64,000 nucleotides of DNA from Hermodice carunculata (taxonomy: Eukaryota; Annelida; Polychaeta; Eunicida; Amphinomidae). Under the pieces are notes generated by a model. The model saw nothing but the letters and a program-made list of their open reading frames with translations. It did not search any database and was not told where the DNA came from. A program made the translations under genes and the position numbers. Location: positions 18,606,781 to 18,670,780 of the forward strand of contig OZ026626.1 of the NCBI GenBank assembly GCA_964020975.1, read 5' to 3'. This document shows positions 35,098 to 46,282 of this stretch, piece after piece. How positions within the stretch are numbered: position 1 is the stretch's first letter; every line of letters starts with the position of its first letter.

Positions 35098-35594
35098 TTG
35101 AGACCACAAGAACTGTCCAATGACACCATGCTTACAGTTACTGAGACCATGAGAACTGTCCAATGGCACCATGCTTACTGTTACTGAGACCATGAGAATT
35201 GTCCAATGTCACCATACTTACAGTTACTGAGACCATGAGAACTGTCCAATGGCACCGTGCTTATAGTTACTGAGACCATGAGAACTGTCCAATGGCACCA
35301 TGCTTACTGTTACTGAGACCATGAGAACTGTCCAATGGCACCGTGCTTACAGTTACTGAGACCATGAGAACTGTCCAATGGCACCATGCTTACAGTTACT
35401 GAGACCATGAGAACTGTCCAATGGCATCATGCTTACAGTTACTGAGACCATGAGAACTGTCCAATGACACCATACTTACAGTTACTGAGACCATGAGAAC
35501 TGTCCAATGGCACCGTGCTTATAGTTACTGAGACCATGAGAACTGTCCAATGGCACCATGCTTACAGTTACTGAGACCATGAGAACTGTCCAAT
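35098..35594. repeat. 43-bp minisatellite, first block
   Basis: About 11.5 units of GAGACCATGAGAACTGTCCA, ATGGCACCATGCTTACAGTT, ACT. Variants: GCACCGTGC, TTACTGTTAC, GTCACCATAC. It stops within a unit, after GTCCAAT, where a 240-bp insert begins. Confidence 0.95.
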
Positions 35595-35834
35595 TGTATT
35601 TGTGTCTTTTTGCCCAGAACCACTTCCTAGTAGTCAATATCCTATTCCGCAGTTCGAACTCTTTACTCTCCATAAGCTAACCTGTCCCTGTCTAACCTGT
35701 ATACATATGGAATTACTATTGTCTATATTGCACACGTTCCTCTGTAAAATTTTGACATAGGCTGTATCAGCCCAAATAAATTAAAGGGTCTTCAGCGGGT
35801 AACTACTCAACATGTTTCGGAGCCTTTTACCCGT
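35595..35834. mobile_element. 240-bp insert inside the 43-bp array, possible retroelement tail
   Basis: Non-repeat sequence splits one unit between CCAAT and TGGCACC, so the array resumes in register. It contains TGACATAGGCTGTATCAGCC then CAAATAAATTAAA, like a LINE 3' end. The words GGGTCTTCAGCGGGTAACTA and ACATGTTTCGGAGCC, with an inverted CGGGTAA/TTACCCG, remind me of Penelope-like element ends. The class is inference only. Confidence 0.4.
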
Positions 35835-36226
35835 TGGCACCATGCTTACAGTTACTGAGACCATGAGAACTGTCCAATGGCACCATGCTTACAGTTACTG
35901 AGACCATGAGAACTGTCCAATGGCACCATGCTTACAGTTACTGAGACCATGAGAACTGTCCAATGGCACCATGCTTACAGTTACTGAGACCATGAGAACT
36001 GTCCAATGGCACCATGCTTACTGTTACTGAGACTATGAGAACTGTCCAATGGCACCGTGCTTACAGTTACTGAGACTATGAGAACTGTCCAATGGCACCA
36101 TGCTTACAGGTACTGAGACCATGAGAACTGTCCAATGGCACCATACTTACAGTTACTGAGACCATGAGAACTGTCCAATGGCACCGTGCTTACAGTTACT
36201 CAGACCATGAAAACTGTCCAGAGCAA
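35835..36226. repeat. 43-bp minisatellite, second block
   Basis: About nine further units of the array at 35098-35594, in register across the insert. The units nearest the right edge are more divergent (CTCAGACCATGAAAACTGTC). Confidence 0.95.
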
Positions 36227-36294
36227 CAGTATGCCTTGTGCACAAGCTTACCAAGATAAACCATTGGGTCAATCAAAGCTTGGCACTGAAAGTT
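36227..36294. mobile_element. T-family MITE right end, after the 43-bp array
   Basis: TGGGTCAATCAAAGCTTGGC then ACTGAAAGTTAA is the right tip of a T element with a small deletion. It follows the array after about 40 bp and, with 35030-35097, suggests the array lies inside one T copy. Confidence 0.5.
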
Positions 36295-36379
36295 AAGATG
36301 GAATTATCTGAAAATTGCTCATTGGAATTCTATGTTAAAAGCAAACTAGATATACTTTCAATGCAAGTGTTGACTGAAG

Positions 36380-36742
36380 GGTCTGCCGTTTGCTCAAATT
36401 AGGTCATGGTGACACCAAAATCTACTTAGTTCATCTTGGCATGCCAGATAAGCATACTGCCAAATTGGAGCAAAATACATTGGAGCATTCTGGAGATATT
36501 GTGGTAATGAGCCCTAAGGGGTATGTAATTAAGCCGCCATTTGCTGAAATTAGGTCATGGTGACACCAAAATCTAATGAGTTCCATCTTGCCAGGTAAGG
36601 TAAGCATTTGCCAAATTTGAGCAAAATACATGAAGAAATTCTGTAGATATCGCGGTAATGAGAATGTGCACATCCGAATGCATAGACGGACATCGGGATG
36701 GATGGACAACCCCAAAACAGAAAGGGTCGCCCCCCAAAAAGA
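36380..36742. repeat. D-family repeat, two monomers
   Basis: AAATTAGGTCATGGTGACAC, then CAAAATCTA and GAGCAAAATACAT occur twice, about 160 bp apart. The second monomer continues GAATGTGCACATCCGAATGC and GGACATCGGGATGGATGGAC to AACAGAAAGGGTCGCC. The same tail is found, reversed, at 63878-64000. Confidence 0.65.
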
Positions 36743-36745
36743 GCT

Positions 36746-36965
36746 TTAACGTTTTCAATGCAACAGCTTTCCTCGGTATGCTTTGCGTGCACCTATAGCA
36801 TACGAGGAATATGTGTGACTTGGACTGATATATTCTATGTAAGGCAAGCTGGTACTTGAATGAAAGGTCCTTTTACAAGGAATCAGAATCCAGTACCTTT
36901 ATTTGAATTCAGAGCAGTTCGTGTTAAGCAGTTCGACTTTATCACAGTGGCAGTGAAAGAGTTAA
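36746..36965. mobile_element. T-family MITE, complete but short core
   Basis: TTAACGTTTTCAATGCAACAG to GTGGCAGTGAAAGAGTTAA. The core arms CAGCTTTCCTCGGTATGCTT and AGCATACGAGGAA are unequal. GCTGGTACTTGAATGAAAGG then TCCTTTTACAAGGAATCAG is the usual right half. Confidence 0.65.
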
Positions 36966-37934
36966 TTCAAATCTTGGCAATGGAGAAGTTGGTAATTTTC
37001 CTGTTGTCTGATATGTCATGTTGCAGATGCTTCATGGGCAGCTTGAATGCAATGTGCTTATAAAAAAGGAACATTGAGTTTGACCTTTGACCAATTCAGT
37101 GCCCCATAAATCATAACAGAAGGTTGTTCACAGAAGGTAGGCCTAGAGCTTACATATAATAAAAACTATAACTTCACGTCGGACAGTGGTCTTAACACCT
37201 TCCCTGCCAGTCCATGATTTTCTGCTATAATGTATAGTCCTTACCTGCCAAACAGACAGACTGAAGTGTAGTATTTGGTCTGACATTTTATGATGCTTTT
37301 TTTTTCTCTATTTTTTGTGTCCCCAGCAGGTTTTCTATAAATATTATTGACCACAGTAGGTATGTGCTCCCTATTTTCAGCAAAATATCCCCAACGAAGG
37401 TCGTGTATTTTGTCCAAAAATTCTCTCAATGAGGGTATTTTTTCCCTTTCGTGGCCCAAAATTTGAGGGAAAAAAAATTCCCAATGAAGGTAAAAAATCT
37501 TCTTCGTGATTCCATTTTTTTTCCTACCAAATTTTATTGATAGCTTTGAGGTTTTTAGTTACAAATTCCTTAACAAAAAGATCATTTGGGATAAAGACTG
37601 CCTTAAAAAGAGAGGGTTTCTAAAGTGTTATGCTGCGCACACCTGCTGAACATTTGGGGCATAATCTCTGCCCCTCCCCCAGCCAGGGTGAAACAGTATT
37701 TATTATGTGCACTTCCATTTGCATTTATTTGTGATTACATAATTAGAATAAATGTGATTAGCTATGAAGAAATGCAATGTTTATGACATAGAGGTCTGTT
37801 TATAGTTGGTCATAAATGCATTTCGTACACTTGACCCAAATCGACTGGCTCTCCTTCTCTCCTGTGACCCATACCGCGTGGCAGTATGGCCTGATACTGG
37901 CTAGGCTATCGGCTGTTCATCAAAAACTGTATGA
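36966..37934. other. Unassigned, with loose internal words
   Basis: At 37380-37510, CCCCAACGAAGG, CTCAATGAGGGTATTTTTT and CCCAATGAAGGTAAAAA recur as degenerate words. Nothing else is recognised. Confidence 0.4.
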
Positions 37935-38012
37935 AGGATTTGTCAACAGCTTTCTTCAATACATTATGGGTGCGTTTCTCGTAAAGTGCGCGGAGAAAAG
38001 CTGTTGAAACTG
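37935..38012. mobile_element. T-family core fragment
   Basis: TTTGTCAACAGCTTTCTTCAA to GTGCGCGGAGAAAAGCTGTT are the two arms of the T-family palindrome. No tips are seen. It lies 22 bp left of a P element. Confidence 0.55.
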
Positions 38013-38033
38013 TGGCCTGATGGTTAGAAATAT

Positions 38034-38215
38034 TACAGTGGTAGATGTACCTGCTGTATGTGGCCACCCTTTCAGCCAAGAAAAAGTGGCCACATACAGC
38101 AGGTGACCTGTCACGGCAGGGAAATGTACAAAGAAACTGACTCTTATGTCTGAGTGGCCACAAAAAGTAATGTGGCTGTTTACGCCATTGGTTGCATAGA
38201 GCAGGTGCCACTGTA
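38034..38215. mobile_element. P-family MITE, complete
   Basis: TA-CAGTGGTAGATGTACCTGCT to AGCAGGTGCCACTG-TA. GTATGTGGCCACCC and AGTGGCCACATACAGCAGGT repeat inside. Closest to the host element at 5883-6276. Confidence 0.75.
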
Positions 38216-38236
38216 TACATACACACTACTCACAAG

Positions 38237-38435
38237 TGAGGGGGGAGGGGGGGGGTCCCTGGTACCCTGGTACAAATAATAATTTTGCCCTAGTACAAAT
38301 TATGGAAAACAAGAAGATGTACAGATAATTGTTGATTTGAAGTACGGAAATTAAAAGGGATTCCAGTATGCAAGCACACCAAATAAAAATGCCCAGTACG
38401 CTAGTACAGAAAACCTCTTACCCTCCCCCCCCCCC
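38237..38435. mobile_element. G-family element, GTAC-word subfamily, complete
   Basis: GAGGGGGGAGGGGGGGGG at the left, CCCTCCCCCCCCCCCC at the right. The interior has CCTGGTACCCTGGTACAAAT, TTTTGCCCTAGTACAAATTA, AGTACGGAAATTAAAAGGGA, TTCCAGTATGCAAGCACACC and AGTACGCTAGTACAGAAAAC. No terminal inverted repeat beyond the G/C runs. Confidence 0.6.
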
Positions 38436-40005
38436 CACGTAACCTTCCATTGTGAGTTGCAGAGTCTATTGATCAAGTCACATAGTATGACACTTAAAGT
38501 GAATGGAGTTGCTTTTCATTTTGAAATGAAATTTTTACAAAAACAGTGTGACTTGTGATGCGAGCTATTGAGAAAGATGACTGGATTAATAGTGAAGATA
38601 TACATTAATATATGCACACACTAGTAGTCAGTAGTTTGCTGGCACTAGTAAGAATGATTGACGGGGTAACGCTGAGGAGAGACCCCGAGAGGCAGGCAGC
38701 TTGACTTAGCACAGATTCTTAACAGGTGTACTTGACAGCTGATTTATTAAGTGGGCAAATACGGCACGACTTTTAACACTGATAACAGCTGGTAAACAAA
38801 GTAAATGTTTATATTGCTTTTGCAAAGATTAAAGCATGTGTATTACAGTAAACACGGTCCAGAGAAATCTTTAACTGGAAGACTATCAAGGCAAAATCCT
38901 GTAAAATCTGAATGCCCAAATCCTATTCCTCTGATTTGGTTCCGCCTGTTGAGAGACCAGCTGTTGTGAGAGACCCCTGTTAGTGACTTCTGTCATTAGG
39001 ATGTCTGTTCAAGGGGCAACTTCCTCAGGAAGAGTCAATCCGTGCTTTTAGGTTTGCTGGAGAGAAACTAGGGCAGTTTGTCTATGTGGAAACAGGTAGC
39101 TGTTATGATCAGATTTGTCTGAAGTGCAACAAAATGTTCCAAACTAAAAAGGAATACCTCTGAAAAAACCACCCCGTGTTGCCCTTTCTGCCAAAAATCA
39201 GGCAAAACTGACTCCAACAAACTGGAGGTGACTGTCATTTGTTTTAATGATTCAAGAAAATTAAATATAGAGCTAATGAAAAACAATTTTGGAATTGCAG
39301 ACTAGTTTTAAGACTTGTTCTAGATTAACAAAGGGGGTGGGTGGGGTTGTGTTTCTGATAGTTTGGTACAAGAAAATGGAGGTGCTATAGTAATGACCCC
39401 TTTTTTTGTGCCTTGTAAAAATTTGGATCCCTGTCTCTGGAGCGAAACTGCACAATTTGATGCTCAAGTTTTCAAACAAGGACAGTTTGCCATCTTTTTC
39501 CACCTTTCTGGAGGATTTGGTCACAATTGCAGTGATATTGCCTCAAAATTGCAAACTGAGAATCCTAATTTTCTTTAGAATCTCAAACTGGGACTCACTT
39601 TTAAAACAAAATGTAAAATTTGCACCCATTAATGTGGTCCAAAATGTAGCATGTGGAATTTGATTGATAAGAGATGCAGGGAGGCTAGCCACATGCACAC
39701 CTTTGTTGTACGATGGTAAGCTCTCTGGGCATCAGCCAGGCACAGACAGTGATGACCCACTGAACAGGTCACTCGGCAGGTCCGGGCATCTTAATTACAG
39801 ACCTATTTTTCAGCCTGGTGCAGGAACTTGGGTCGCAAAGTTTCAGGAACTAAAATGGAATGGTTTCCTTTATTAGTTGAATATGCCACGGCCAGGAAAA
39901 CTTGTAGGGCTCCAAGAACTTGCCTCTTCATAATTTCGCACACAGCAACTGTTAGTCAGGCGCTGTAATTTTCTTCCAAGAGATACAGGTACAGGTATTG
40001 TAGAA
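38436..40005. other. Unassigned sequence
   Basis: TTGAGAGACCAGCTGTTGTG at 38949 is a P-family remnant, and GGGGGTGGGTGGGG lies near 39334. The open stretches near 39363-39876 have no start or splice support. Confidence 0.4.
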
Positions 40006-40190
40006 GAAGGGGGGTGGGGGGGGGGTTCAGTACACTGGTACAGGTAATCATTTTTCTAGAGTACGTAGTACGGAAAATAAAAATCTTTAATTTTGGATAG
40101 TACGAAGTACGGAAAATAAAATGGCTTCCAGTACGCCAGTACGGTAAATAAAAAGCCCCAGTACACCAGTACGGGAAACCCCTTACCCAC
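40006..40190. mobile_element. G-family element, GTAC-word subfamily
   Basis: GGGGGGTGGGGGGGGGG at the left; the right ends CCAGTACGGGAAACCCCTTA, with a shorter C run than its relatives. AGTACGGAAAATAAA occurs twice, and TTCCAGTACGCCAGTACGG once. Confidence 0.6.
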
Positions 40191-41446
40191 CCTCATTGTA
40201 GAAGGGAGTGATTACAGGTGTTTCTTCAGCTATCAGGATAATGCTACATAATTTTAACTCTTAAAGTAATTTTGATCCAATTTTTCGTCATTACAGATCA
40301 CTATTCCAGTGGTTTTTTTATGAGAGAGAGAGAACACTAAATTACACAGTTAATGTCTCCGTGTTTCATACGAAGTAGGTTGTACAGAAGTTAGTACAGA
40401 TCTGCTAATTAAGGCCATTGCTGCTACAAGCAAGAGCGATCTCATATTGCAGGCGGCCTCAAACTCAATTTATGAGAGAAGTACACTTTGTTGTCAATAT
40501 TGCATGGTCTTCAAATGATATGTGGTCTCTGATGAGAGGTCAGATCTGTATAGCAAGTACAACTAGCCTTGGGGAGTTTGAAATATCTCGGGAGAGAATT
40601 GATACAGGTGCACCTTATGTTAAGAGCTCTTTGTTATAATGTTATGATTACAGAGAAACCTCCACAGCTGTTTTACCAATATCTTTATTGAGATTCTGCG
40701 AGTTGAAAATTACTTCACACTGGAGATTTACCAAACACATAATACACTGAGATGTGAATAGCTGTATTGGGGATTCTAAGATTCATACCTTACTTTTCAC
40801 TGAAGATACACCGAACACGTAAAACACTGAGCTATACAGATCTACTTTGGGTGCATTTAATATATCTTGGATGCTGCTTGGCTCAGTAAGGTCTTAGGAT
40901 GGGAGTCAATTAGCGGAGGACAATGCCTCGCAGGTACAGGCGTGTATTCTCGTGTCATGAGGGCAGAACAACCTCAAACACTCGCAGTTTTACCACAGAT
41001 ACACACTCCAAGGCCATCCTCGCCCACACCATCAATCACAAGATGTAGCGATGTTACTGAGGAGTTGCATTCAAGACACCTTTGTGTGGCTTTCCTTGTC
41101 ATGTCATCATATCGCAGTTGTATCATCTGCAATGAATTGCAACACTGTTTTTTCAGTTAAATTTTTTTGTGTCGCTGTAGATGTATTTCGTTGTGTGCTG
41201 AAGTGAAAATGTGAAAATTCAAAGAAAAGCGTGCCATGTTCTGCTGTCGTCCTATGAAACATTACCGGTCTGTTGATCTGTAGAATTAACATGGAAAAAA
41301 AACGTGGTTGTTGTTCAGCAGAAAGTCTCTGCGGGGCTCACTGCTGATATTGTATTTTCCATGTTTAATTTGTATCTGCAAACAATTTGTGGCCTTGACA
41401 CAAAAGGGCTCTGGAATGAAATCAGTTTAACCCTTTAGTGATTTGG
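40191..41446. other. Unassigned sequence
   Basis: A 97-codon open stretch at 40867-41160 has no recognisable similarity, Kozak support or splice sites. Otherwise nothing is recognised. Confidence 0.4.
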
Positions 41447-42825
41447 TTTAAACATATTTTATTACAAAAGGAGTTGGCCAACAGGCAATGTCTGTGTGAA
41501 GGCCTCTAGCATATAAATAGACACACAAACAAGTAAATCTGATAACATCTAGAAAATGAAGAGGTGACAAACAGGACATTACGGATTGTGGTACCGTGAA
41601 AACTTGTTATAATGACACCAACTGTTCCCTGAGAAATGTGTCGGATTACTGAATATGTCAGATAAATGAGTCAAATAACAAAGAAAATAAACATTTTCCC
41701 ATGAAAATTTGTGTCACTATATTAAATATGTCGGATATCTGAGTGTGGTTATAATGAGGTTTCACTGTATGAAGGAAGGGGAGGGTAAGCCAGTCTGTGG
41801 ATATTACATAAATTGGTAAGAAAGGGCGTGCAGGTCTATTCCGTATGATGAAGTCAAACATTAAGGCTTCCAGTTGCTTTTATGTAATAGTGAATGGCAT
41901 TGAAAATTTCTGTATTCCTTGAGTTAATTTTTGTTGATGTTCCAAATAGCACCAAAGTTTAATAGTTCATTGTATTTAGGCTTTGTTTTGTTTAATTTTC
42001 TTTTTCGAATTCATCCAAATTTTTTGGATTTTTTAACAGAATATGGAAGGAAGTTCCATTTTCGAATATTAGCCAGAAAGAAAGAATTGTAGAAAGTGTT
42101 TGTTTGAGCATAGAATAGGATGATGTCAGGTCTTCATCTGATGTTGTATTTAGTTCGTCCTGAAACTGTTTGTGGGATTAAATTCTGCAGATATATGCTG
42201 GAGTCAACTCATTCATTATTTTGTACATGAGTATCAGTTTGTCCTTCTGTCTATGTTCAGCGAGGTTTTCCCATCCCGTTTCAGCGTACAGTTTAGAGTG
42301 ACTTGTATGACTTAAAGCTCATGTAACTACTCTAGCTGCAGCCAGCTGAATACTTTCAAGAAGATCTTGGTGCGATTGTGTGTATCCATCCCTGACCACA
42401 CCAGCATATTCCATCATAGGTCTAATGAAAGAAAAAAAAAAGTGATTCAAGGGCATATCTGTTTAGTTTAAATTGTAAACATTTTGAAAGACCTATCAAT
42501 TTATGTGATTTAGTTACTACATGATTAACCTGGGTAGACCAGGACAGATCTGAAGAAAGTAGGACTCCAAGGTGTTTATGCTGTTTGACTGTCAATAACT
42601 GCTTTTCAAATACTAAATAGGGACGATCATTATGTGACTTAGTTACTATATGATTAACGTGGGCAGAGCAGGAAAGATCTGAAGAAAGTAAGACTCCAAG
42701 GGGTTTATGTTGTTCGACTCTGTCAATAACTGCTTTTTCAAATACTAAATTGGGATGATCGATAGGATTTTTCTTCTTCTTACACCAACCATCCCTCGTG
42801 AGAGAAAAATAGTAACTCACTCTCT
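41447..42825 (-). mobile_element. LINE 3' part with reverse-transcriptase C-terminus, decayed
   Basis: Read on the minus strand, the segment starts in the RT thumb/connection region (HKHLGVLLSSDLSWSTQVNH), goes through FIRPMMEYAGVV and ESIQLAAARVVT, then LILMYKIMNELTPAYICRI. This order is typical of CR1/Jockey-type LINEs. The frame has stops after RVVT and after ICRI and is shifted beyond them, so it is dead. A 129-bp segment at 42501-42629 is repeated at 42630-42762, doubling the LGVLLSSDL motif. A 3' untranslated part to 41447 is inferred from the match with 48420-48510 and is split by a P element. The 5' part is absent. Confidence 0.75.
41592..41769. mobile_element. P-family MITE, TATAATGACACC subfamily, nested in the LINE tail
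   Basis: TA-CCGTGAAAACTTGTTATAAT at the left and TTATAATGAGGTTTCACTG-TA at the right. Inside are GTGTCGGATTACTGAATATG and GTCAGATAAATGAGTCAAAT. The copy at 11405-11505 is a left fragment. The tip CAGTGAAACCTC with TA target is the style of pogo-type elements. Confidence 0.75.
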
Positions 42826-43398
42826 AGCCATGTAAGATTTTGTTTATTCTATGTTAAATTGGATATTCATTGCAAAAAAAAAATGCCCTAGGCCTTTTTT
42901 TCAATGCCGACCTGTTGTGCCCTGTTTGTTTACGTTTGTGGCGGTTATTCCACGTCATGTGTGACGTGTAATCAAACATTGCTTGTGCACATTAGATTTC
43001 GTCTAAATGTCAATGCATCATGTGACGTATGCAGGTGTATCACAATTTACTTGCAACAATGTCTGGGTCATGTGATGTACAGTAAGCTACTACTTTGGAA
43101 TTTCACTCTAGAAAATGATAATTCACCCTCAAACATAAAATAACTTCATTTTTGTTTCCAGTAAAAAGTCCCTGCAGGGCCTGTTGCTGAGTCACGCATT
43201 TCCAGTAGAAAAGAGTCGAGAAATCACAAACACAAGCATGCATAGTGCAAGGTGACTTTTATATTGAGGAAATTGATAAATAAATAAGGGAGCTAAGTAA
43301 ATAACATTGAATGCAAAGTCAAAAGTCACAACAGATCCCACATATTTCTGTCAAATTCATCAAATTTTTCTTGTCAGCATAAGTGCCAGATATTTAAG
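42826..43398. other. Unassigned sequence
   Basis: Nothing recognised. Confidence 0.5.
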
Positions 43399-43451
43399 GA
43401 TAATTATTATTATTATTATCATTATTATTATTATTATCATCATCATCGTCG

Positions 43452-43511
<60 letters not shown>

Positions 43512-43533
43512 ACATCATCATCATCATCATTGT
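43399..43533. repeat. ATT/ATC trinucleotide microsatellite
   Basis: About 12 units of ATT with scattered ATC change into about 30 CATs with CGT interruptions. The Ile-rich and Met-rich frames over it are artefacts. Confidence 0.95.
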
Positions 43534-43792
43534 TATTAAATGAAAATAATTAGTAATAGAAGGTAATTTTTCTTCAGATCTCACGCTATCATACTCAATA
43601 TATGAATTATTTAGCCTGAAACTCAAATATCATGTACATAGCACAGCCAACCCCTCCATTGCAAGGGGGATCTTAGTGGTTCATTCAGTTCTCTGCTTCC
43701 TTAATTACATTACTGCAGTTACTGCTGAAGAAGTGTGCTAGCTATTCTCTGCTGCCTTACAGTATTTGGTGTCTTGCAGAAGCTACTTTTTT
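43534..43792. other. Unassigned sequence
   Basis: Nothing recognised. Confidence 0.5.
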
Positions 43793-44175
43793 TTAGCTCA
43801 ACTGACTTGTCAGTCAGCTGAGCTTATCAGATCGTCTGTCGTCCATCATCTGTCCACTATTCACATTTTCGACTTTTCCAAAACCACTGGCTAGATTCAC
43901 GTCAAACTTTGTGGGAATGTATCTTGGGTGGATCTTTACCAAGTTTGTTCAAATGATCATGTTTCAGTGAATTTGCAATTTTTATGTACTTTTTTTTTGA
44001 CCAAATCTTAAAGAATATCCTCCCAAATTACCAGACCAATTGACACTTCTGGGGACCCTCAGAGCTTAATTTATTCAAGAGGTGGCGCTGTGTTTTTTGT
44101 CCTTATATCCTGGTAATGCACTTATGCCATTGTCTTCATGTATTTGATATTTCATAAATTTCCTTGACCTAGTAT
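43793..44175. repeat. S-family dispersed repeat, hairpin head
   Basis: The head AGCTCAACTGACTTGTCAGT then CAGCTGAGCT is an inverted repeat. The body follows the usual order: CACATTTTCGACTTTTCCAA, AACTTTGTGGGAATGTATCT, TTGTTCAAATGATCATG, and GGACCCTCAGAGCTTAATTT ending TTCAAGAGGTGGCGCTGTG. Such repeats are common in marine invertebrate genomes as far as I recall. Body copies lie at 56953-58590. Confidence 0.6.
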
Positions 44176-46282
44176 TTGCTAGTTGTGACCTACTTTTTGG
44201 AAAACATGTTTTGTCTCATAGATATTTTGTTTGTTTTTGTTTTTTAAATCAATAATAGCAAAATTGAGGTTATGGAGCATCACAAGACAAAGATGGACTG
44301 ATCAGATTTCTGGGTCATTATGACCCATATATTATTTATAGTCAAAACAGACTATCCTACTACCAAATTTGTTACCCAGTATGTGTGTGAAGCAGGAAGG
44401 ACTTTGTTCAAATTTTGCACATTGGGAATTCAAAGAAATAGATTGAATGGGCATACTGAGGGCTGGGATACCAGGGTAAAGCATGTCCAGACAAGGGGAA
44501 ATTGAGTTGCTCTTGCCTTTTTTGCAAAGTTTGCACAAATGTCTAGTCACGAAAACTTTTGTTGAAGCCAGTTAACTCATTTATTTACTTTTTTCAAAAA
44601 AAAGGAAGGAAGAAGAAGAAAAAATAGGCATAATTGAAAGAATCCAGAAAAAAGTTGAGTGTTGAAAAAATAAAAGCATCAATCTTCTGGTCTTCTGCCA
44701 GCCAAGATACCATTCTCAAAAGTACATTAATCATGATTGACTAAAAATTTCAGATAGGAAGATGGATAATATTGGATGTTTTCTCAAATGACGAGAATAA
44801 ATCACAAGGAGAAGATTAGAATTGTCCTACGATAGGCTGTGACTGGCAAGTTGAGAAAATTTTAAGTGGCAAAGATAATTGATGGCACCTGCTGCAAGTA
44901 CTGCCATCACCTGTGAAGGAGACACCCAGATAGATTATCTGTCAGATCAAATAATCCATACCACTAATGGGACATAGCCAGTTTTGTTACAGGGTGGGCA
45001 CGGCAAAAGAGCCGCCATGTCTGTTGCAGATATCTCCTCTGGATTGAAACAAACACCAAAGTCACGAGAGACAAGATGGACGCATGTTAGTGGGTACAGG
45101 TATAACACCTTCTCTTTATAAGAACCGTCATTACACGGTGGACTCGGATATAACAGAAGGAGTCTGTTGACTCCTGCTGAAGTGATTTTCCTGTAACTTC
45201 CGTGTTAAAATGCCCCCCCTCCCCCCCTCCCCCCCACACACACACAAGACAGGCTTTCTGTAGTTCCATGGTCAAACCCATGGACCCCATCTTCAATGTT
45301 GCAGTGATGGAGCATTGTAATTGAAATAAACTATTGATAGTAAATATTTCGTGTCTTAGTGTGACAGATTTTTTTTTTTTTTTTAAATGGTGATGATGCA
45401 GTTCTTTACTTGATGCCAATTAACAACAGGAATTTTTTGGTGAAAATTTAAATGCGCTGGAGCAGGCAAAGACACTTTGAAAGGGTCACTTCCTTGGTCA
45501 GGCTGGTTTATGAAACCAGCCCCCAAGTTGATGGACCATCCATCAATCTATCTCCACAGCCAGATGATTGATTGCAAAAATGATCCCATTTATTAGGGTA
45601 ATTTGTAGTGTGGAACTTAATCTTTAGGTCCCAGTGGCTTTAGCAATCGCTAAATCATAACATGATAATTAATCATTCAGCATAATCTATACAAGATTAA
45701 AAGATTAGATACTGTTGCCCATTACATAGCAATATAATGACCATAACTATTGTTGCAGGATCAAGTTCCTGGAAATAGTAATCTCTGAAATACACCAAAA
45801 CAATTTAAATTACTTAAAAATACATGCAGATAGGCTGTACTCAAAGATTAGAATATTTTTATTCTGGCAATGACAGATATTAACGTAGTGCAATGATTTA
45901 TTTGATTGGTCTCCAAATTGAAGTACCAGGGGGGAAGATATTGCTGGGAGGTGAGATTTTAGGACACACATAGCAAGTTTTGATCTCAATTCAAATCTCC
46001 GTCTTCTTCGTCTTGTTAACCTCATGGGGTTTAAGGAATACAGCCTGGAATCTCTTTGGCTAGTTCAGAGTACTCAGGGGATGCTAAACTGACAGATAAA
46101 TCATACTCTGTCATTCCAGTTAACTCTTCCAGTTTCATGATTCCATTTTTCATTTGACAGGAACAATGTCTTTCAGAATTTTTCCTGTTTCAGGCATAAT
46201 ACGATGGCCATGCTGGTTTTTTGTACACAGAAATGTATAAAATAGCCATTGTCCATTTGAAAAATTATAAAGAAAAAGTGTT
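44176..46282. other. Mostly unassigned
   Basis: CACCTTCTCTTTATAAGAAC at about 45106 looks like a P-family remnant. A C-rich run of about 25 bases with CACACACACACA follows at 45211-45246, and a 17-T run lies near 45369. Nothing else is recognised over 2 kb. Confidence 0.4.

Noticed and set aside
35098-36226. Splice-site array (each 43-bp unit contains CTTACAG and, reversed, CTGTAAG)
   Set aside because: The words recur only because the unit does; no exon lies between them.
40867-41160. 97-codon frame as a gene
   Set aside because: No start context, splice signal, domain or recognisable similarity.
43307-43626. Poly-isoleucine and poly-methionine frames
   Set aside because: Translation of the ATT/ATC microsatellite.
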